A stretch of 64,000 nucleotides of DNA from Streptomyces sp. GESEQ-4 (GCF_017948455.1 NZ_JAFFSU010000007.1:1-64000); one strand, 5' to 3'; shown: positions 8,090 through 19,045, numbered from the stretch's first letter. Program-made: numbers and translations. The notes: generated by a model not told the origin, from the letters alone.

Positions 8090-8815
8090 ATGATCATCAC
8101 CCGACTCGGTCTGTCCGCGCTTCTCACTCGTGCCACCACCGCCGTCCTCCGCGCCAAGGCCCCGGGTGAGCGTTGGCGCCGCACGAACTACGCCGGGCGG
8201 ACCGTCGAGTTGTACGCCGGTCCGGCGGCGGCCGTGGCGGTCACGCTCGGCACCGCATACGTCCGTCCCGCCGCCGCGCTCGCTGTGGCCGCCGCGGGGG
8301 CGTGCGGGGCGTACGACGATGTCGCCGGGGACCACCGGCGGGGTTTTTGCGCGCATTTGTCGGCGCTTCGGCAGGGTGAAGTCACCAGCGGCGCAGTGAA
8401 GTTGTTCGGGATCGGGGCCGCCGGTCTGGTCGCGGGGGCGCTGCTCAAGGAGAAGCCGGTCGACAAGGTGCTCGCGGGAGTCGTGATCGCCGGGGCCGCG
8501 CACTTCGTCAATCTCGTGGATGTACGCCCCGGGAGGGCCGCGGCGGCGGTTCTGCTCCTCGGGGCGCCGGGGTTGTTGCGCGAGGGAGCGGGCGTGGCCG
8601 CCGTCGCCATGGGAGCCGCTGGTGCCGTGCTGCCCGACGATGTGGGTGAGCGGGCGATGCTCGGCGACACGGGAGCGCATGCGCTGGGCGCGGCTCTTGG
8701 TGCCGCCGTCGTCGTGAGCAATGGCCGGGCGGGGCTGGTGGCGCATGCCGCCGCCGTCGTGGCCGCGGCGGTGTACGGAGACCGGGTCAGCGAAGCGGCT
8801 CGCTCACTCGTGTGA
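8090..8815 (+). CDS. Short membrane protein resembling MraY/WecA phosphosugar transferases
   Basis: The 241-residue hydrophobic protein keeps three landmarks of polyprenyl-phosphate HexNAc-1-phosphate transferases in order: GAYDDVAGD (compare the GxxDD loop), NLVDVRPG (compare NLxDGxDG) and LGDTGAHALGA (compare MGDTGSLALG). It is about 100 residues shorter than MraY or WecA and lacks several helices, and the NLVDVRPG loop is altered. It may be a catalytically changed relative. A TAGGGT box (8078-8083) ends six bases before the ATG and no ribosome binding site is present, suggesting a leaderless message. The next gene is a glycosyltransferase, which supports a role in a lipid-linked glycan. 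Confidence 0.68.
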   Translation: MIITRLGLSALLTRATTAVLRAKAPGERWRRTNYAGRTVELYAGPAAAVAVTLGTAYVRPAAALAVAAAGACGAYDDVAGDHRRGFCAHLSALRQGEVTSGAVKLFGIGAAGLVAGALLKEKPVDKVLAGVVIAGAAHFVNLVDVRPGRAAAAVLLLGAPGLLREGAGVAAVAMGAAGAVLPDDVGERAMLGDTGAHALGAALGAAVVVSNGRAGLVAHAAAVVAAAVYGDRVSEAARSLV

Positions 8816-8997
8816 GTGACCGTGGGGCCGTGGTGTGCGGTCGTGTCACCTCGGGGTTCACGGAACGCCCGTGCGGCCTGGCATCCTTGGTGTTGTACGT
8901 CGTACGCGTAGGGATCCACGCGGTACACCCCCGCCGCTCGATCCTTCTGTACGTTTCTTCGTGACCGCCCGACGCCGAACCAGGAGCCCCCGGCCAC

Positions 8998-10134
8998 GTG
9001 AGCCCCGTGAGCAGCCACTCAGCGACCGGCCAGTCGCCGCTGCGTACCGTGCAGGTGCTCGGCGGAGGCAACGCCGGCAGCAGCGCACATGTGCGTTCGC
9101 TGGCTTCGGGGCTCGTCGCTCGGGGCGTGCGGGTGACTGTGTGCGCCCCCGTGGAGGCCGACCGCGCCTATGACTTCACCGGCGCCGGAGCCGAGCACGT
9201 GCATGTGCCGCGCAGCAGCGATCCGACCTCCGTGGCCGCGCTGCGGGCGGTGTGCGCGGACGCCGACCTGGTGCACGCGCACGGGCTGCACGCCTCCTTC
9301 CGCGCCGCGCTCGCGCTCAGCGGGCGGCGCACTCCGCTCGTCGTGACGTGGCACAACCGTGGGCATGCCGAAGGGGCCCGCGCCCATCTGCTGAGGGTGC
9401 TGGAGCGACGGGTCGTGAAGGCGGCGTCGGTGGTGCTCGGGGCGTCCTCGGATCTGGTGGAGCTGGCCCGCCGCGCCGGTGCGCGTGACGCCAGGCTCGC
9501 CGCCGTCGCCCTGCCCGGGCCGCGCACGCCGGTCGAGCAGGACGATCCCGACCGGCTGCGCCCCAAGGTGCGGGCCGAACTCGGCGCGACCGGGCGCCCG
9601 TTGCTGATGGCCGTCGGCTCCCTCGACCGGCACCGGGGCTACGAAACACTGCTGGACGCCACGCGCGCGTGGCGCCGCCTCGACCCCGTGCCGCTCGTCG
9701 TGATCGCCGGGGAAGGCCCGCTGCGGGCCGACCTCCAGCGGCGGATCGAGGACGAGGGACTGCCGGTCCGGCTCCTCGGGCTCCGCGACGACGTCGGTGA
9801 ACTGCTCGCCGCCGCCGACCTCGCCCTGCTGCCCAGCCGTTGGGAATCGCGCTCCGTGCTCGCGCAGGAAGCCCTCCACGCGCGCGTGCCGCTCGTCGCC
9901 ACAGCCGTCGGCGGCAACCCCGAACTCGTCGGCGACGCCGCCGAACTCGTGCCGTACGGCGACGCGGAAGCACTCGCCGACGCCGTCGTACGCCTCCTCG
10001 CGGACCCCGAACGCCGGGAGCTGCTGAAGGAGAAGGGCGCGCAGCAGGCCGTCAGTTGGCCCACGGAGGACGAGACGGTCGCCCAAGTCCTCAGCGTCTA
10101 CGACGAGTTGACGCAGCCCAGGCCCATGATCTAG
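8998..10134 (+). CDS. GT-B glycosyltransferase, family 4 type
   Basis: The 378-residue cytosolic enzyme has an N-terminal Rossmann-like half with the glycine-rich acceptor loop GGGNAGSSAHVRSLASGL. The C-terminal half carries the nucleotide-sugar motif around LPSRWESRSVLAQEAL, where the two glutamates are seven residues apart (E-x7-E). These enzymes move a sugar from an NDP or GDP donor; the product is unknown. The GTG at 8998 follows CAGGAG at a rather long 11 bases; GTG 9007 is the alternative. It likely works with the membrane protein before it. It ends convergently with the PucR gene, overlapping four bases. Confidence 0.85.
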   Translation: MSPVSSHSATGQSPLRTVQVLGGGNAGSSAHVRSLASGLVARGVRVTVCAPVEADRAYDFTGAGAEHVHVPRSSDPTSVAALRAVCADADLVHAHGLHASFRAALALSGRRTPLVVTWHNRGHAEGARAHLLRVLERRVVKAASVVLGASSDLVELARRAGARDARLAAVALPGPRTPVEQDDPDRLRPKVRAELGATGRPLLMAVGSLDRHRGYETLLDATRAWRRLDPVPLVVIAGEGPLRADLQRRIEDEGLPVRLLGLRDDVGELLAAADLALLPSRWESRSVLAQEALHARVPLVATAVGGNPELVGDAAELVPYGDAEALADAVVRLLADPERRELLKEKGAQQAVSWPTEDETVAQVLSVYDELTQPRPMI

Positions 10135-11774
10135 GGCACGTGCCGGCGGGCGCGCAGCGCCAGGCTCAACGCCAGTACCGTCTGCGGGTCGTCGAGGTCC
10201 GTGCCGAGCAACTCGCCGATGCGGGCGAGGCGGTTGTAGAGGGTCTGCCGGTTCAGATGCAGCTCGCGGGCCGTCTCGGCCTTGCGGCCCGCGTGGGCCA
10301 AGTACGTCTGCAGGGTGGGCAGCAGCGGGGGCTTGGACTTGCTGTCGTGGTCGCGGACCGGGCCGATCGCGCGGTCCACGAAGGCAGCCAGGTCCGGGTG
10401 GCCGCGCAGCCGCCACAGCAGCAGGTCGATGTCGAGGCGGCGGGCGTCGTACCAGGGGCGGTCCGTCAGGCCCTGCGCCGCCGTCGCCGTCTCGGCCGCG
10501 TGTCTGAGCCCCGCCGACGCCGCCGCCCAGCCGCCGGCCACCCCGACCACCACGACAGGCGGTTGCGCGCCCGGCCGTCGCATCCCGGCCCGCTCCACAC
10601 CCGCCCGCAGCGCCGCCGCGACCCGGTCCGCGACGGGTGCCCGCTCCGATTCGGAACGCAGCCCGAGCAGCACCAGGACACGGCCCTCCACCGGTCGTAC
10701 GCCCAACAGGACGGGCACGCCCACCGACGCCAGCTCCTCCGAGACCGCACGCGCCAGCACCGCCCAGCCACCGCCGGGCGAGAGCGCGTCGCCCAGCCGC
10801 ATGACCACGGGCATCAGCGGACTGTCACCCGGCTTGAAGCCCAGCACGCGCGCCTGCGCGGGCGCGTCCTGAGCCGTGATACGGCCTTCCGCGAGGTCGG
10901 TGAGGAAGTCGCCCCGGCCCCGCGCCGCCAGCTCCTCCTCCTGGCGGGCCTGCATCAGCACCACGGCCAGGATGCTCGCGGCCCGCTCGGCGGCGATGCG
11001 GTGCACCGGCGCCAGCGGGGCCCGCACCGGCAGCAGGGCGAGACGGGCGCGCACCGACCCCGCTCCCGGGCCGCCGCCCGGCACGTCCACGAGCACCGAC
11101 CCGGCCGGCGGCGGGGCGTCCTTGTGCTGGCCGCGCAGCCCCTCCCACACCTGGAGCGGATCCGCGCCCTTGGGCCCGGCACCGGCGGCGTACAGCAGCT
11201 GCCCGTCCGTCGTCTCCAGGAAGACCGGGTTGCCGCAGAAGTCGGCCAGGATCCCGAGCACCTGCGGCACCCCGCCACCGCCCAACAGGGCCTCCGTGCA
11301 CCGCCGGTGCACCTCTTCGGCCCGCTGCAGCAGCGCGTAGTGGCCGTTGACGATCTCGGTGTGGATCTCCTCGGTGACCGTCACGAAGGGCACCTCGCGG
11401 TGCAGCTGGACCAGGGGGAGCCCGGCGGTCCGGGCCGTCTCGACGAGGGCGGCGGGCAGGCGGGTGAAGCGCGGGCCCAGCTCCACCACCAGGGCCGCGA
11501 TCCCGCGCTCGGCCAGTGTGCGGACGAACGCGCGCTGGTCGGCCGGACGGGTGCCGAGCGCGTATCCCGTCGTCAGGAGCAGTTCGCCGCCCTTGAGCAG
11601 CGAGGCGATGTTCGGGACCTCGCCCGCGTGGACCCAGCGCACCGTCCGCTGCAGCCGGTCGGCGCCCGCGAGCACTTCGGGCAGTCCGCTGCGCAGCCCG
11701 GGCAGCTCCAGCGCCCGCTGAACGGTGATCCCGGCGCCCTGGCTCTCGAAACGGCTGTCCGTGCGGCTGTCCAT
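10131..11774 (-). CDS. PucR-family transcriptional regulator
   Basis: The 547-residue protein has an N-terminal PucR sensing domain (about residues 20-150, with LLKGGELLLTTGYALG), a central GGDEF-like CdaR segment and a C-terminal HTH_30 (RKAETARELHLNRQTLYNRL). Family members control purine, proline or GABA catabolism; the inducer here is unknown. A TACCGT box (11787-11782, minus strand) ends seven bases before the ATG and there is no clear ribosome binding site, so this may be another leaderless message. It diverges from the LLM oxidoreductase gene, a possible target. Confidence 0.88.
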   Translation of the reverse strand: MDSRTDSRFESQGAGITVQRALELPGLRSGLPEVLAGADRLQRTVRWVHAGEVPNIASLLKGGELLLTTGYALGTRPADQRAFVRTLAERGIAALVVELGPRFTRLPAALVETARTAGLPLVQLHREVPFVTVTEEIHTEIVNGHYALLQRAEEVHRRCTEALLGGGGVPQVLGILADFCGNPVFLETTDGQLLYAAGAGPKGADPLQVWEGLRGQHKDAPPPAGSVLVDVPGGGPGAGSVRARLALLPVRAPLAPVHRIAAERAASILAVVLMQARQEEELAARGRGDFLTDLAEGRITAQDAPAQARVLGFKPGDSPLMPVVMRLGDALSPGGGWAVLARAVSEELASVGVPVLLGVRPVEGRVLVLLGLRSESERAPVADRVAAALRAGVERAGMRRPGAQPPVVVVGVAGGWAAASAGLRHAAETATAAQGLTDRPWYDARRLDIDLLLWRLRGHPDLAAFVDRAIGPVRDHDSKSKPPLLPTLQTYLAHAGRKAETARELHLNRQTLYNRLARIGELLGTDLDDPQTVLALSLALRARRHVP

Positions 11775-11866
11775 GCTGCGGACGGTACCTGCGGGGGCGA
11801 TCCCGCGACATCTCCGAGACGATCTTCGTGCGGTTGCGAGGACCGCGGCGGGGTATGCGCGCCGCC

Positions 11867-12826
11867 ATGGACTTCAGCGTGGTCGCGGTTGCGCGAGAGG
11901 ACGACAGTGCCGTCGAGGAGCCGCTCAGGGTCGCCGTGGTCGCCGACCGGCTCGGGTACCGCGAGGTGTGGGCCGGTGAGGGGCCGACGTGGGACGCGTT
12001 CGTGCTCGCAACGGCGATCGGGCGGGCCACCGAGCGGGTCGCGCTGACCGCCGGGCCCGTGGCGGTGTCCGTGCGCGACCCGTTCACCATCGCCCGGGGC
12101 GCCGCCTCCTGCGCCGCCGTCACCGGCCGGCCGGTCGGGGTGGCGCTGGGCACGTCCAGCAAGCGGGTCGTCGAGGGCGTGCACGGGCGCCCGCGGGTGC
12201 GGGCCGCCGCCGTACTCGAGGAGAGCGCGGCCGCCGTACGAGAGCTGCTGCACGGCGCGTACGGTGAGCCGGTCGTGCCCGGCAGCGCTTTCCGGCGGCG
12301 GCAGCAGCCGCCCGGCGGACCGCTCACCGTCGCCGCGTTCGGCGACCGCGCGACCGCCACGGCCGCCGCGCACGCCGACCGCATGCTGCTCGACATCGTC
12401 TCCCCGGAGCAGGTCCGCACCCTGCGCGCCCGGATGACCGACGCCGCGCAGCGCGCGGGCCGTACCTCGCCACCGACCCTGGCCGCCTGGCTGCCGGCCG
12501 CCGTCGATCCGGACCCCGACTCCCTCGCGCAGATCCTGCGGAGCATCGCCGGCTATCTGACCGTGCCGGGCTACAGCGACATGTTCGAGGCGGCCGGTTT
12601 CGGGGAGGCCGTCGAACTGGCCCGTACCGGTGCCGATCCCGGCACACTGGTGCGGGCGCTGCCCGCTCAGGCTGCGGGCATGGTCGGCCTGGTGGGTGAC
12701 ATCGACGCCGTACGCGCGCGTGCCGAGGAGTACGCCGAGGCCGGCCTCGACGAGATCGCCCTCGTCCCGGCGACGGCGGGCGACCCGGGCGGGGAACGCA
12801 CGCTGACGGCCCTCAAGCAGGCCTGA
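11867..12826 (+). CDS. LLM-class flavin/F420-dependent oxidoreductase
   Basis: The protein of 319 residues has the bacterial luciferase-like TIM-barrel pattern: ADRLGYREVWAGEGPTWDAF near the start, TAGPVAVSVRDPFTIARGAA, and a C-terminal DIDAVRARAEEYAEAGLDEI helix. Actinobacterial members usually use coenzyme F420 rather than FMN; the substrate cannot be read from sequence. The ATG at 11867 is preferred; ATG 11855 or an upstream GTG would add short basic extensions. Its last 14 bases overlap the convergent oxidase gene. It diverges from the PucR regulator. Confidence 0.84.
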   Translation: MDFSVVAVAREDDSAVEEPLRVAVVADRLGYREVWAGEGPTWDAFVLATAIGRATERVALTAGPVAVSVRDPFTIARGAASCAAVTGRPVGVALGTSSKRVVEGVHGRPRVRAAAVLEESAAAVRELLHGAYGEPVVPGSAFRRRQQPPGGPLTVAAFGDRATATAAAHADRMLLDIVSPEQVRTLRARMTDAAQRAGRTSPPTLAAWLPAAVDPDPDSLAQILRSIAGYLTVPGYSDMFEAAGFGEAVELARTGADPGTLVRALPAQAAGMVGLVGDIDAVRARAEEYAEAGLDEIALVPATAGDPGGERTLTALKQA

Positions 12827-14195
12827 TGTTGTGGTTGAAGCGGAAGACGTTGTCCGGGTCGTACTGCCGCTTCAGAGCCTCGAGCCGCCGATGGTTCTCG
12901 ACGCCCAGACCCGCGATCACCCGCTCCGGGCCCTCGTCGCCGATGAAGTTCAGATAGACCGCGCCGGTACTCCACGGCTCGGCGTCGGCGCGGACGTCGC
13001 GGACCCACTGGATGCACCGCTCGTCGTCCGCCGGGTCCTGCCACATGCCGTACGGGTGCACCGCCCACGGCGCGTCACGGTAGGGCACCGGATAGTCGTG
13101 CGGGCCGGCGGCGATCGCACCGCCCTGGGGGAGCAGCGCGTACTGGGTGCCGGTCGGTACGGGCAGGCCCTGGGCGCCCGTGCAGAAGACGGCCACGTAG
13201 TTGTCCGGTGCGCCGGTCAGATACTCCGCCGACCAGTAGTGCCGCATGCCGGGCGGATCGTCGATCATGCACTGCACGTCGGCATACGGCATCGCGCCGA
13301 CGATCTCCGCCTCGTGCTGCAACGCCAGCAGGGGATCGGCGTACTTGCGCATGTCCTGCTCCTCACCGGCGTACGTCAGCAGCACACCGCACACCAACTC
13401 GCCGACCAGGGACGGCGGTACGAAGTCCTCGGGCGGGCCGGTGAAGTACAGGGCCCCGCCGCTCAGCTCGTCCGGGCCGGACTCGATCACGTCGCGGAAG
13501 GTGCGGACGGCCGCGGGCGCGAACTCCGGCTCGTACAGCAGCATCGCGATGGCGAACTCGGGCAGTTCGTGCAGTTTCAGGGTGAGCGCGGTGGCGATGC
13601 CGAAGTTGCCGCCACCGCCGTGCAGCCCCCAGAACAGCTCCGGGTTCTCGTCCGCGTTCGCGTGCACCCGGTTGCCGTCGGCGGTGACCAGCTCCACGCC
13701 GAGCAGATTGTCGACGGCGAGCCCGCAGCAGCGGTCCAGCCAGCCGGTGCCGCCGCCGAGGACGAAGCCGCCCACGCCGGTCGTCGAAGCCCGGCCACCC
13801 GTGGTCGCCAGGCCGTGCGGCTGGGTCGCCCGGTCCACATGGCTCCAGGTGGCCCCGCCCTCGACCCGTACCGCCTCGGCTCCCGGATGGACGGTCACGT
13901 CGTGCATCCGGCGCAGGTCGACCACCAGACCGCCGTCGTTGACCGCCATCCCCGCCACGCTGTGCCCACCGCCGCGCACGGCGATGGCGAGGTCCAGCTC
14001 CCGGCCGAACCGCACGGCCCGGACGACGTCGTCGACGTTCGCGCACTGCGCGATCACCGCGGGCCGCCGGTCGATCATGGCGTTGAAGACGGCGCGCGCC
14101 TCGTCGTAACCGGGATCCCCGGGAGCGAACACCTCACCGGCGAGATCCTCACGCAGCGCGGCGAGGGCCGCGCCCGCCTTCGAGAGGGAAGCCAT
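12813..14195 (-). CDS. Berberine-bridge-type FAD-linked oxidase
   Basis: The 460-residue protein has a PCMH-type FAD domain (about residues 35-210) with GGGHSVAG, whose histidine is the usual covalent flavin attachment, and GVGGFVLGGGTGWL. The C-terminal BBE segment is YDPDNVFRFNHNI. Members oxidise sugars or secondary metabolites and reduce oxygen. No signal peptide is seen, so it should be cytosolic. The ATG has GGAAGGGGGC just upstream. No biosynthetic cluster surrounds it, so the substrate is open. Its 3' end overlaps the LLM gene by 14 bases. Confidence 0.88.
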   Translation of the reverse strand: MASLSKAGAALAALREDLAGEVFAPGDPGYDEARAVFNAMIDRRPAVIAQCANVDDVVRAVRFGRELDLAIAVRGGGHSVAGMAVNDGGLVVDLRRMHDVTVHPGAEAVRVEGGATWSHVDRATQPHGLATTGGRASTTGVGGFVLGGGTGWLDRCCGLAVDNLLGVELVTADGNRVHANADENPELFWGLHGGGGNFGIATALTLKLHELPEFAIAMLLYEPEFAPAAVRTFRDVIESGPDELSGGALYFTGPPEDFVPPSLVGELVCGVLLTYAGEEQDMRKYADPLLALQHEAEIVGAMPYADVQCMIDDPPGMRHYWSAEYLTGAPDNYVAVFCTGAQGLPVPTGTQYALLPQGGAIAAGPHDYPVPYRDAPWAVHPYGMWQDPADDERCIQWVRDVRADAEPWSTGAVYLNFIGDEGPERVIAGLGVENHRRLEALKRQYDPDNVFRFNHNIRPA

Positions 14196-14306
14196 GGCTG
14201 CCCCCTTCCATGCCGGGGCAATCGCTTGCTCCCAGCCTAGGCGCTCCGCTGGAAGTGCCGCGATTGGAAGTGCCGCGATGTGCCGTCGGTTCGCTGCGGC
14301 GCCATC

Positions 14307-14345
14307 GTGGCTGGTCGCGCAGTTCCCCGCGCCCCTTCGGGGCGC
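14307..14345 (+). repeat. Interspersed intergenic repeat, copy 2, with hairpin
   Basis: The 30-base core (14307-14336) is followed directly by GCGCCCC-TTC-GGGGCGC (14329-14345), a perfect seven-pair hairpin that shares its left arm with the core. It lies in the 189-base gap between the GH15 gene and the oxidase gene, both on the minus strand. Confidence 0.78.
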
Positions 14346-14384
14346 TGCCGAACCGCAGTGGACTTTGCCTGACGCCAGTCCTGT

Positions 14385-16187
14385 TCAGCCGCCGTACGCC
14401 CCGGACGCCGTCAGGCGCAGTGCCGTGTCGATGAGGGGCACGTGGCTGAAGGCCTGCGGGAAGTTGCCGACCTGGCGTTGCAGGCGCGGGTCCCACTCCT
14501 CGGCCAGCAGACCGAGGTCGTTGCGCAGGGACAGCAGCTTCTCGAAGAGCTTGCGGGCCTCGTCGACGCGGCCGATCATCGCCAGGTCGTCGGCCATCCA
14601 GAACGAGCAGGCGAGGAAGGCGCCCTCGTCGCCGGGGAGGCCGTCGACGCCCTCGTCCTCGCCCTGCGTCGGGTAGCGCAGGATGAAGCCGTCCTCGGTG
14701 GACAGCTCGCGCTGGATCGCCTCGATGGTGCCGATGACCCGCTTGTCGTCCGGCGGCAGGAAGCCCATCTGCGGGATCAGCAGCAGCGAGGCGTCCAGCT
14801 CCTTCGAGCCGTACGACTGTGTGAAGGTGTTGCGCTCCTTGTCGTAACCCTTCTCACATACATCCCGGTGGATGTCGTCGCGCAGCTCGCGCCAGCGGTC
14901 CAGCGGGCCGTCCGCGTCACCGGACTCGATCAGCTTGATCGTGCGGTCGACCGCGACCCACGCCATGACCTTGGAGTGCACGAAGTGGCGGCGCGGGCCG
15001 CGCACCTCCCAGATGCCCTCGTCCGGCTCGTCCCAGTGCCGTTCCAGATAGCGGATCAGCTTGAGCTGGAGCAGCGAGGCGTAGTCGTTGCGGGCCAGGC
15101 CCGTCATGTGCGCGAGGTGCAGGGCCTCGGTGACCTCGCCGTACACATCCAGCTGGAGCTGGTGCGCGGCGCCGTTGCCGACCCGGACCGGGGCGGAGTT
15201 CTCGTAGCCGGGCAGCCAGTCCAGCTCGGCCTCGCCCAGCTCGCGCTCGCCCGCGATGCCGTACATGATCTGCAGGTTCTCGGGATCGCCGGCGACCGCG
15301 CGGAGCAGCCACTCGCGCCAGGCACGGGCTTCGTCGCGGTAGCCGGTGCGCAGCAGCGAGGAGAGCGTGATCGCCGCGTCGCGGAGCCAGGTGTAGCGGT
15401 AGTCCCAGTTGCGGACGCCGCCGATCTCCTCCGGCAGGGAGGTGGTGGGGGCGGCGACGATGCCGCCGGTCGGGCCGTACGTCAGCGCCTTGAGCGTGAT
15501 CAGCGAGCGGATCACCGCCTCACGGTAGGGGCCGTGGTACGTGCAGTGCTCCACCCAGTCGCGCCAGAAGTCCTCGGTCGCCTCCAGCGACTGCTCCGGC
15601 TCCGGCAGCGGCGGCGGCTGCTTGTGCGAGGGCTCCCAGGAGATGGTGAACGCGATCCGGTCGCCCGGTCCGACGGTGAAGTCCGAGTAAGTCGTCAGCG
15701 ACTTGCCGTAGGTCTCGGCGGATGTGTCGAACCACACGGAGTCGGGGCCCGCGACGGCCACCGTGCGGCCCTCGTGCCGGTGCACCCACGGGACGATCCG
15801 GCCGTAGGAGAACCGCATCCTCAGCGCCGAGCGCATCGGGACGCGGCCCGAGACGCCCTCCACGATCCGGATGAGCTGCGGGGCGCCGTCACGCGGGGGC
15901 ATGAAGTCGATGACCCGGACCGTGCCGCGCGGGGTGTCCCACTCGGACTCCAGGATCAGCGAGTCCCCGCGGTAGGTGCGCCTGGCCGCGACGGGCGGCG
16001 CGGCGTCGGCCGCGTGCGCGGGGCCGAGCCGCCAGAAGCCGTGTTCCTCGGTGCCCATCAGACCGGCGAAGATGGCGTGCGAGTCGAAGCGGGGCAGGCA
16101 CAGCCAGTCCACCGTGCCGTCCCGGCAGACCAGGGCAGCGGTCTGCATGTCTCCGATGAGTGCGTAGTCTTCGATGCGCCCGGCCAC
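14385..16187 (-). CDS. Glycoside hydrolase family 15 protein (glucoamylase/trehalase type)
   Basis: The 600-residue cytosolic enzyme has an N-terminal beta-sandwich domain and a C-terminal (alpha/alpha)6 barrel with the GH15 motifs GGVRNWDYRYTWLRDAA and DEGAFLACSFWMADDL, the latter holding the catalytic base glutamate. Members hydrolyse terminal glucose from alpha-glucans or trehalose by inversion. The GTG at 16187 gives MAGRIEDYALIGDMQ, the usual start, with TGGAG seven bases upstream; frames reaching 16283 would add non-conserved residues. No secretion signal is present, which favours internal glucan or trehalose turnover. Confidence 0.89.
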   Translation of the reverse strand: MAGRIEDYALIGDMQTAALVCRDGTVDWLCLPRFDSHAIFAGLMGTEEHGFWRLGPAHAADAAPPVAARRTYRGDSLILESEWDTPRGTVRVIDFMPPRDGAPQLIRIVEGVSGRVPMRSALRMRFSYGRIVPWVHRHEGRTVAVAGPDSVWFDTSAETYGKSLTTYSDFTVGPGDRIAFTISWEPSHKQPPPLPEPEQSLEATEDFWRDWVEHCTYHGPYREAVIRSLITLKALTYGPTGGIVAAPTTSLPEEIGGVRNWDYRYTWLRDAAITLSSLLRTGYRDEARAWREWLLRAVAGDPENLQIMYGIAGERELGEAELDWLPGYENSAPVRVGNGAAHQLQLDVYGEVTEALHLAHMTGLARNDYASLLQLKLIRYLERHWDEPDEGIWEVRGPRRHFVHSKVMAWVAVDRTIKLIESGDADGPLDRWRELRDDIHRDVCEKGYDKERNTFTQSYGSKELDASLLLIPQMGFLPPDDKRVIGTIEAIQRELSTEDGFILRYPTQGEDEGVDGLPGDEGAFLACSFWMADDLAMIGRVDEARKLFEKLLSLRNDLGLLAEEWDPRLQRQVGNFPQAFSHVPLIDTALRLTASGAYGG

Positions 16188-16640
16188 GTGCAACTCCAGT
16201 CGAACGGCCACGTCACCCCACAAGGGGGCTGTCGCTAGTGCGGTCAAGGGGTCTTTGTCATACGTCGTTGAGCGATGAAGCAAATCAGTCGCTCATGCCA
16301 TGAGGCAAAACAACAGTCGTTGCTCAACGAACTGACGAGCTCTCGTTGTTCCGGTGGGTACGGGCTGGGGTGGTGCCGTTTTGCCGGCCGGGCTCGGCAG
16401 CGAGTGTCCGAGCAGGATACGACGCACGTAGATGATCTGCGTGCCGCTCCGGGCAACGCGGGTGCGCCGAACGGGTGAGCAACGGGTGAGGGAGAAGTGA
16501 GCGGTACGTGTCCGTGCCGACCTGTGTGCGGAGAGTGGCCGGAAGCCATCGCCCCCTGGCGCTGATACCCTGGTAGCCCGTGGACCGGTGGGAGAAAAAC
16601 CCCGGAACGCCACCCAGACCGCGACCACGGGAGCCCCCTC
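16188..16640. other. 453-base divergent regulatory region between GH15 and pyrG genes
   Basis: No coding frame is convincing here. The left half (16255-16350) is less GC-rich and holds several short palindromes, described separately. Near pyrG a TACCCT hexamer at about 16566-16571 fits TAnnnT, but no good -35 partner is visible. The pyrG ribosome binding site CGGGAG lies at 16628-16633. Confidence 0.5.
16265..16330. promoter_or_regulatory. Cluster of short palindromes, possible operator
   Basis: CTCATG-C-CATGAG (16292-16304) is a perfect 13-base palindrome. It is flanked by TCGTTGAGCGA (16265-16275) and TCGTTGCTCAACGA (16317-16330), which share TCGTTG and its complement. The arrangement looks like a multi-site operator for the GH15 gene or pyrG. 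The binding protein is unknown. Confidence 0.4.
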
Positions 16641-18335
<1,695 letters not shown>

Positions 18336-18354
18336 CACACCAGTTGTACGGTTG

Positions 18355-18393
18355 CCGGGGCGCGTACCTTCAAGGTCGCGCCCCGGTTTTTTT
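18355..18393 (+). terminator. Rho-independent terminator after pyrG
   Basis: A 10-pair stem CCGGGGCGCG/CGCGCCCCGG is extended inward by ACCTT/AAGGT with one bulged T. It is followed by seven T residues, unusual for such a GC-rich genome. It separates pyrG from the Nudix gene, which starts 26 bases later. Confidence 0.88.
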
Positions 18394-18418
18394 CTTGGCA
18401 CACCGGAAAGGACACGGC

Positions 18419-19045
18419 ATGACCATCAAGGACACTCCCGAGGAGTGGGAGATCCGGGCGACGGAGACCCCCTTCGTGGGCAACAAGACCTCCGTCCGCA
18501 CCGACGAGGTGGTCATGCCCGACGGCTCGGTCGTCCGCCGTGACTACCAGGTCCACCCCGGCTCCGTGGCCGTCCTCGCCCTCGACGACGACGGCCGTGT
18601 CCTGCTCATCAAGCAGTACCGCCACCCCGTACGGCAGAAGCTGTGGGAGATCCCGGCCGGCCTGCTCGACGTCCCCGGCGAGAACCCGCTGCACGCCGCC
18701 CAGCGCGAGCTGTACGAGGAGGCGCACGTCAAGGCCGAGGACTGGCGGGTGCTGACCGACGTCTACACCACCCCCGGCGGCTGCGACGAGGCCGTACGGA
18801 TCTTCCTTGCCCGCGATCTGTCCGAGGCCGAGGGGGAGCGCTTCGAGGTCGAGCACGAGGAGACCGAGCTGGAGTACGCGCGCGTGCCCGTCGACGAGCT
18901 CGTCCGGGGCGTGCTCGCGGGCGAGCTGCACAACAACTGCCTGGTCGTGGGCGTCCTTTCCCTGGTCGCCGCCCAGCAGGGTGACGGACTCGACGCACTG
19001 CGCCCCGCGGACGCGTCCTGGCCCGCGCGTCCCTTCGAGGCCTGA
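18419..19045 (+). CDS. Nudix hydrolase, ADP-ribose pyrophosphatase type
   Basis: The 208-residue cytosolic enzyme has a Nudix box around GENPLHAAQRELYEEA (about residues 80-104), with the REL-EE glutamates that bind magnesium. The downstream TTPGGCDEAVRIFLA segment is typical of ADP-ribose pyrophosphatases, which split ADP-ribose to AMP and ribose 5-phosphate. The ATG was chosen for its GGAAAGGA ribosome binding site and the usual MTIKDTPEEWEI start. It follows pyrG as in mycobacteria. The xerD gene that comes next in mycobacteria is absent here. Confidence 0.9.
   Translation: MTIKDTPEEWEIRATETPFVGNKTSVRTDEVVMPDGSVVRRDYQVHPGSVAVLALDDDGRVLLIKQYRHPVRQKLWEIPAGLLDVPGENPLHAAQRELYEEAHVKAEDWRVLTDVYTTPGGCDEAVRIFLARDLSEAEGERFEVEHEETELEYARVPVDELVRGVLAGELHNNCLVVGVLSLVAAQQGDGLDALRPADASWPARPFEA

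Noticed and set aside
9840..12047. A 735-codon plus-strand frame across the PucR gene
   Set aside because: It is antisense to a clear PucR regulator and has random low-complexity composition.
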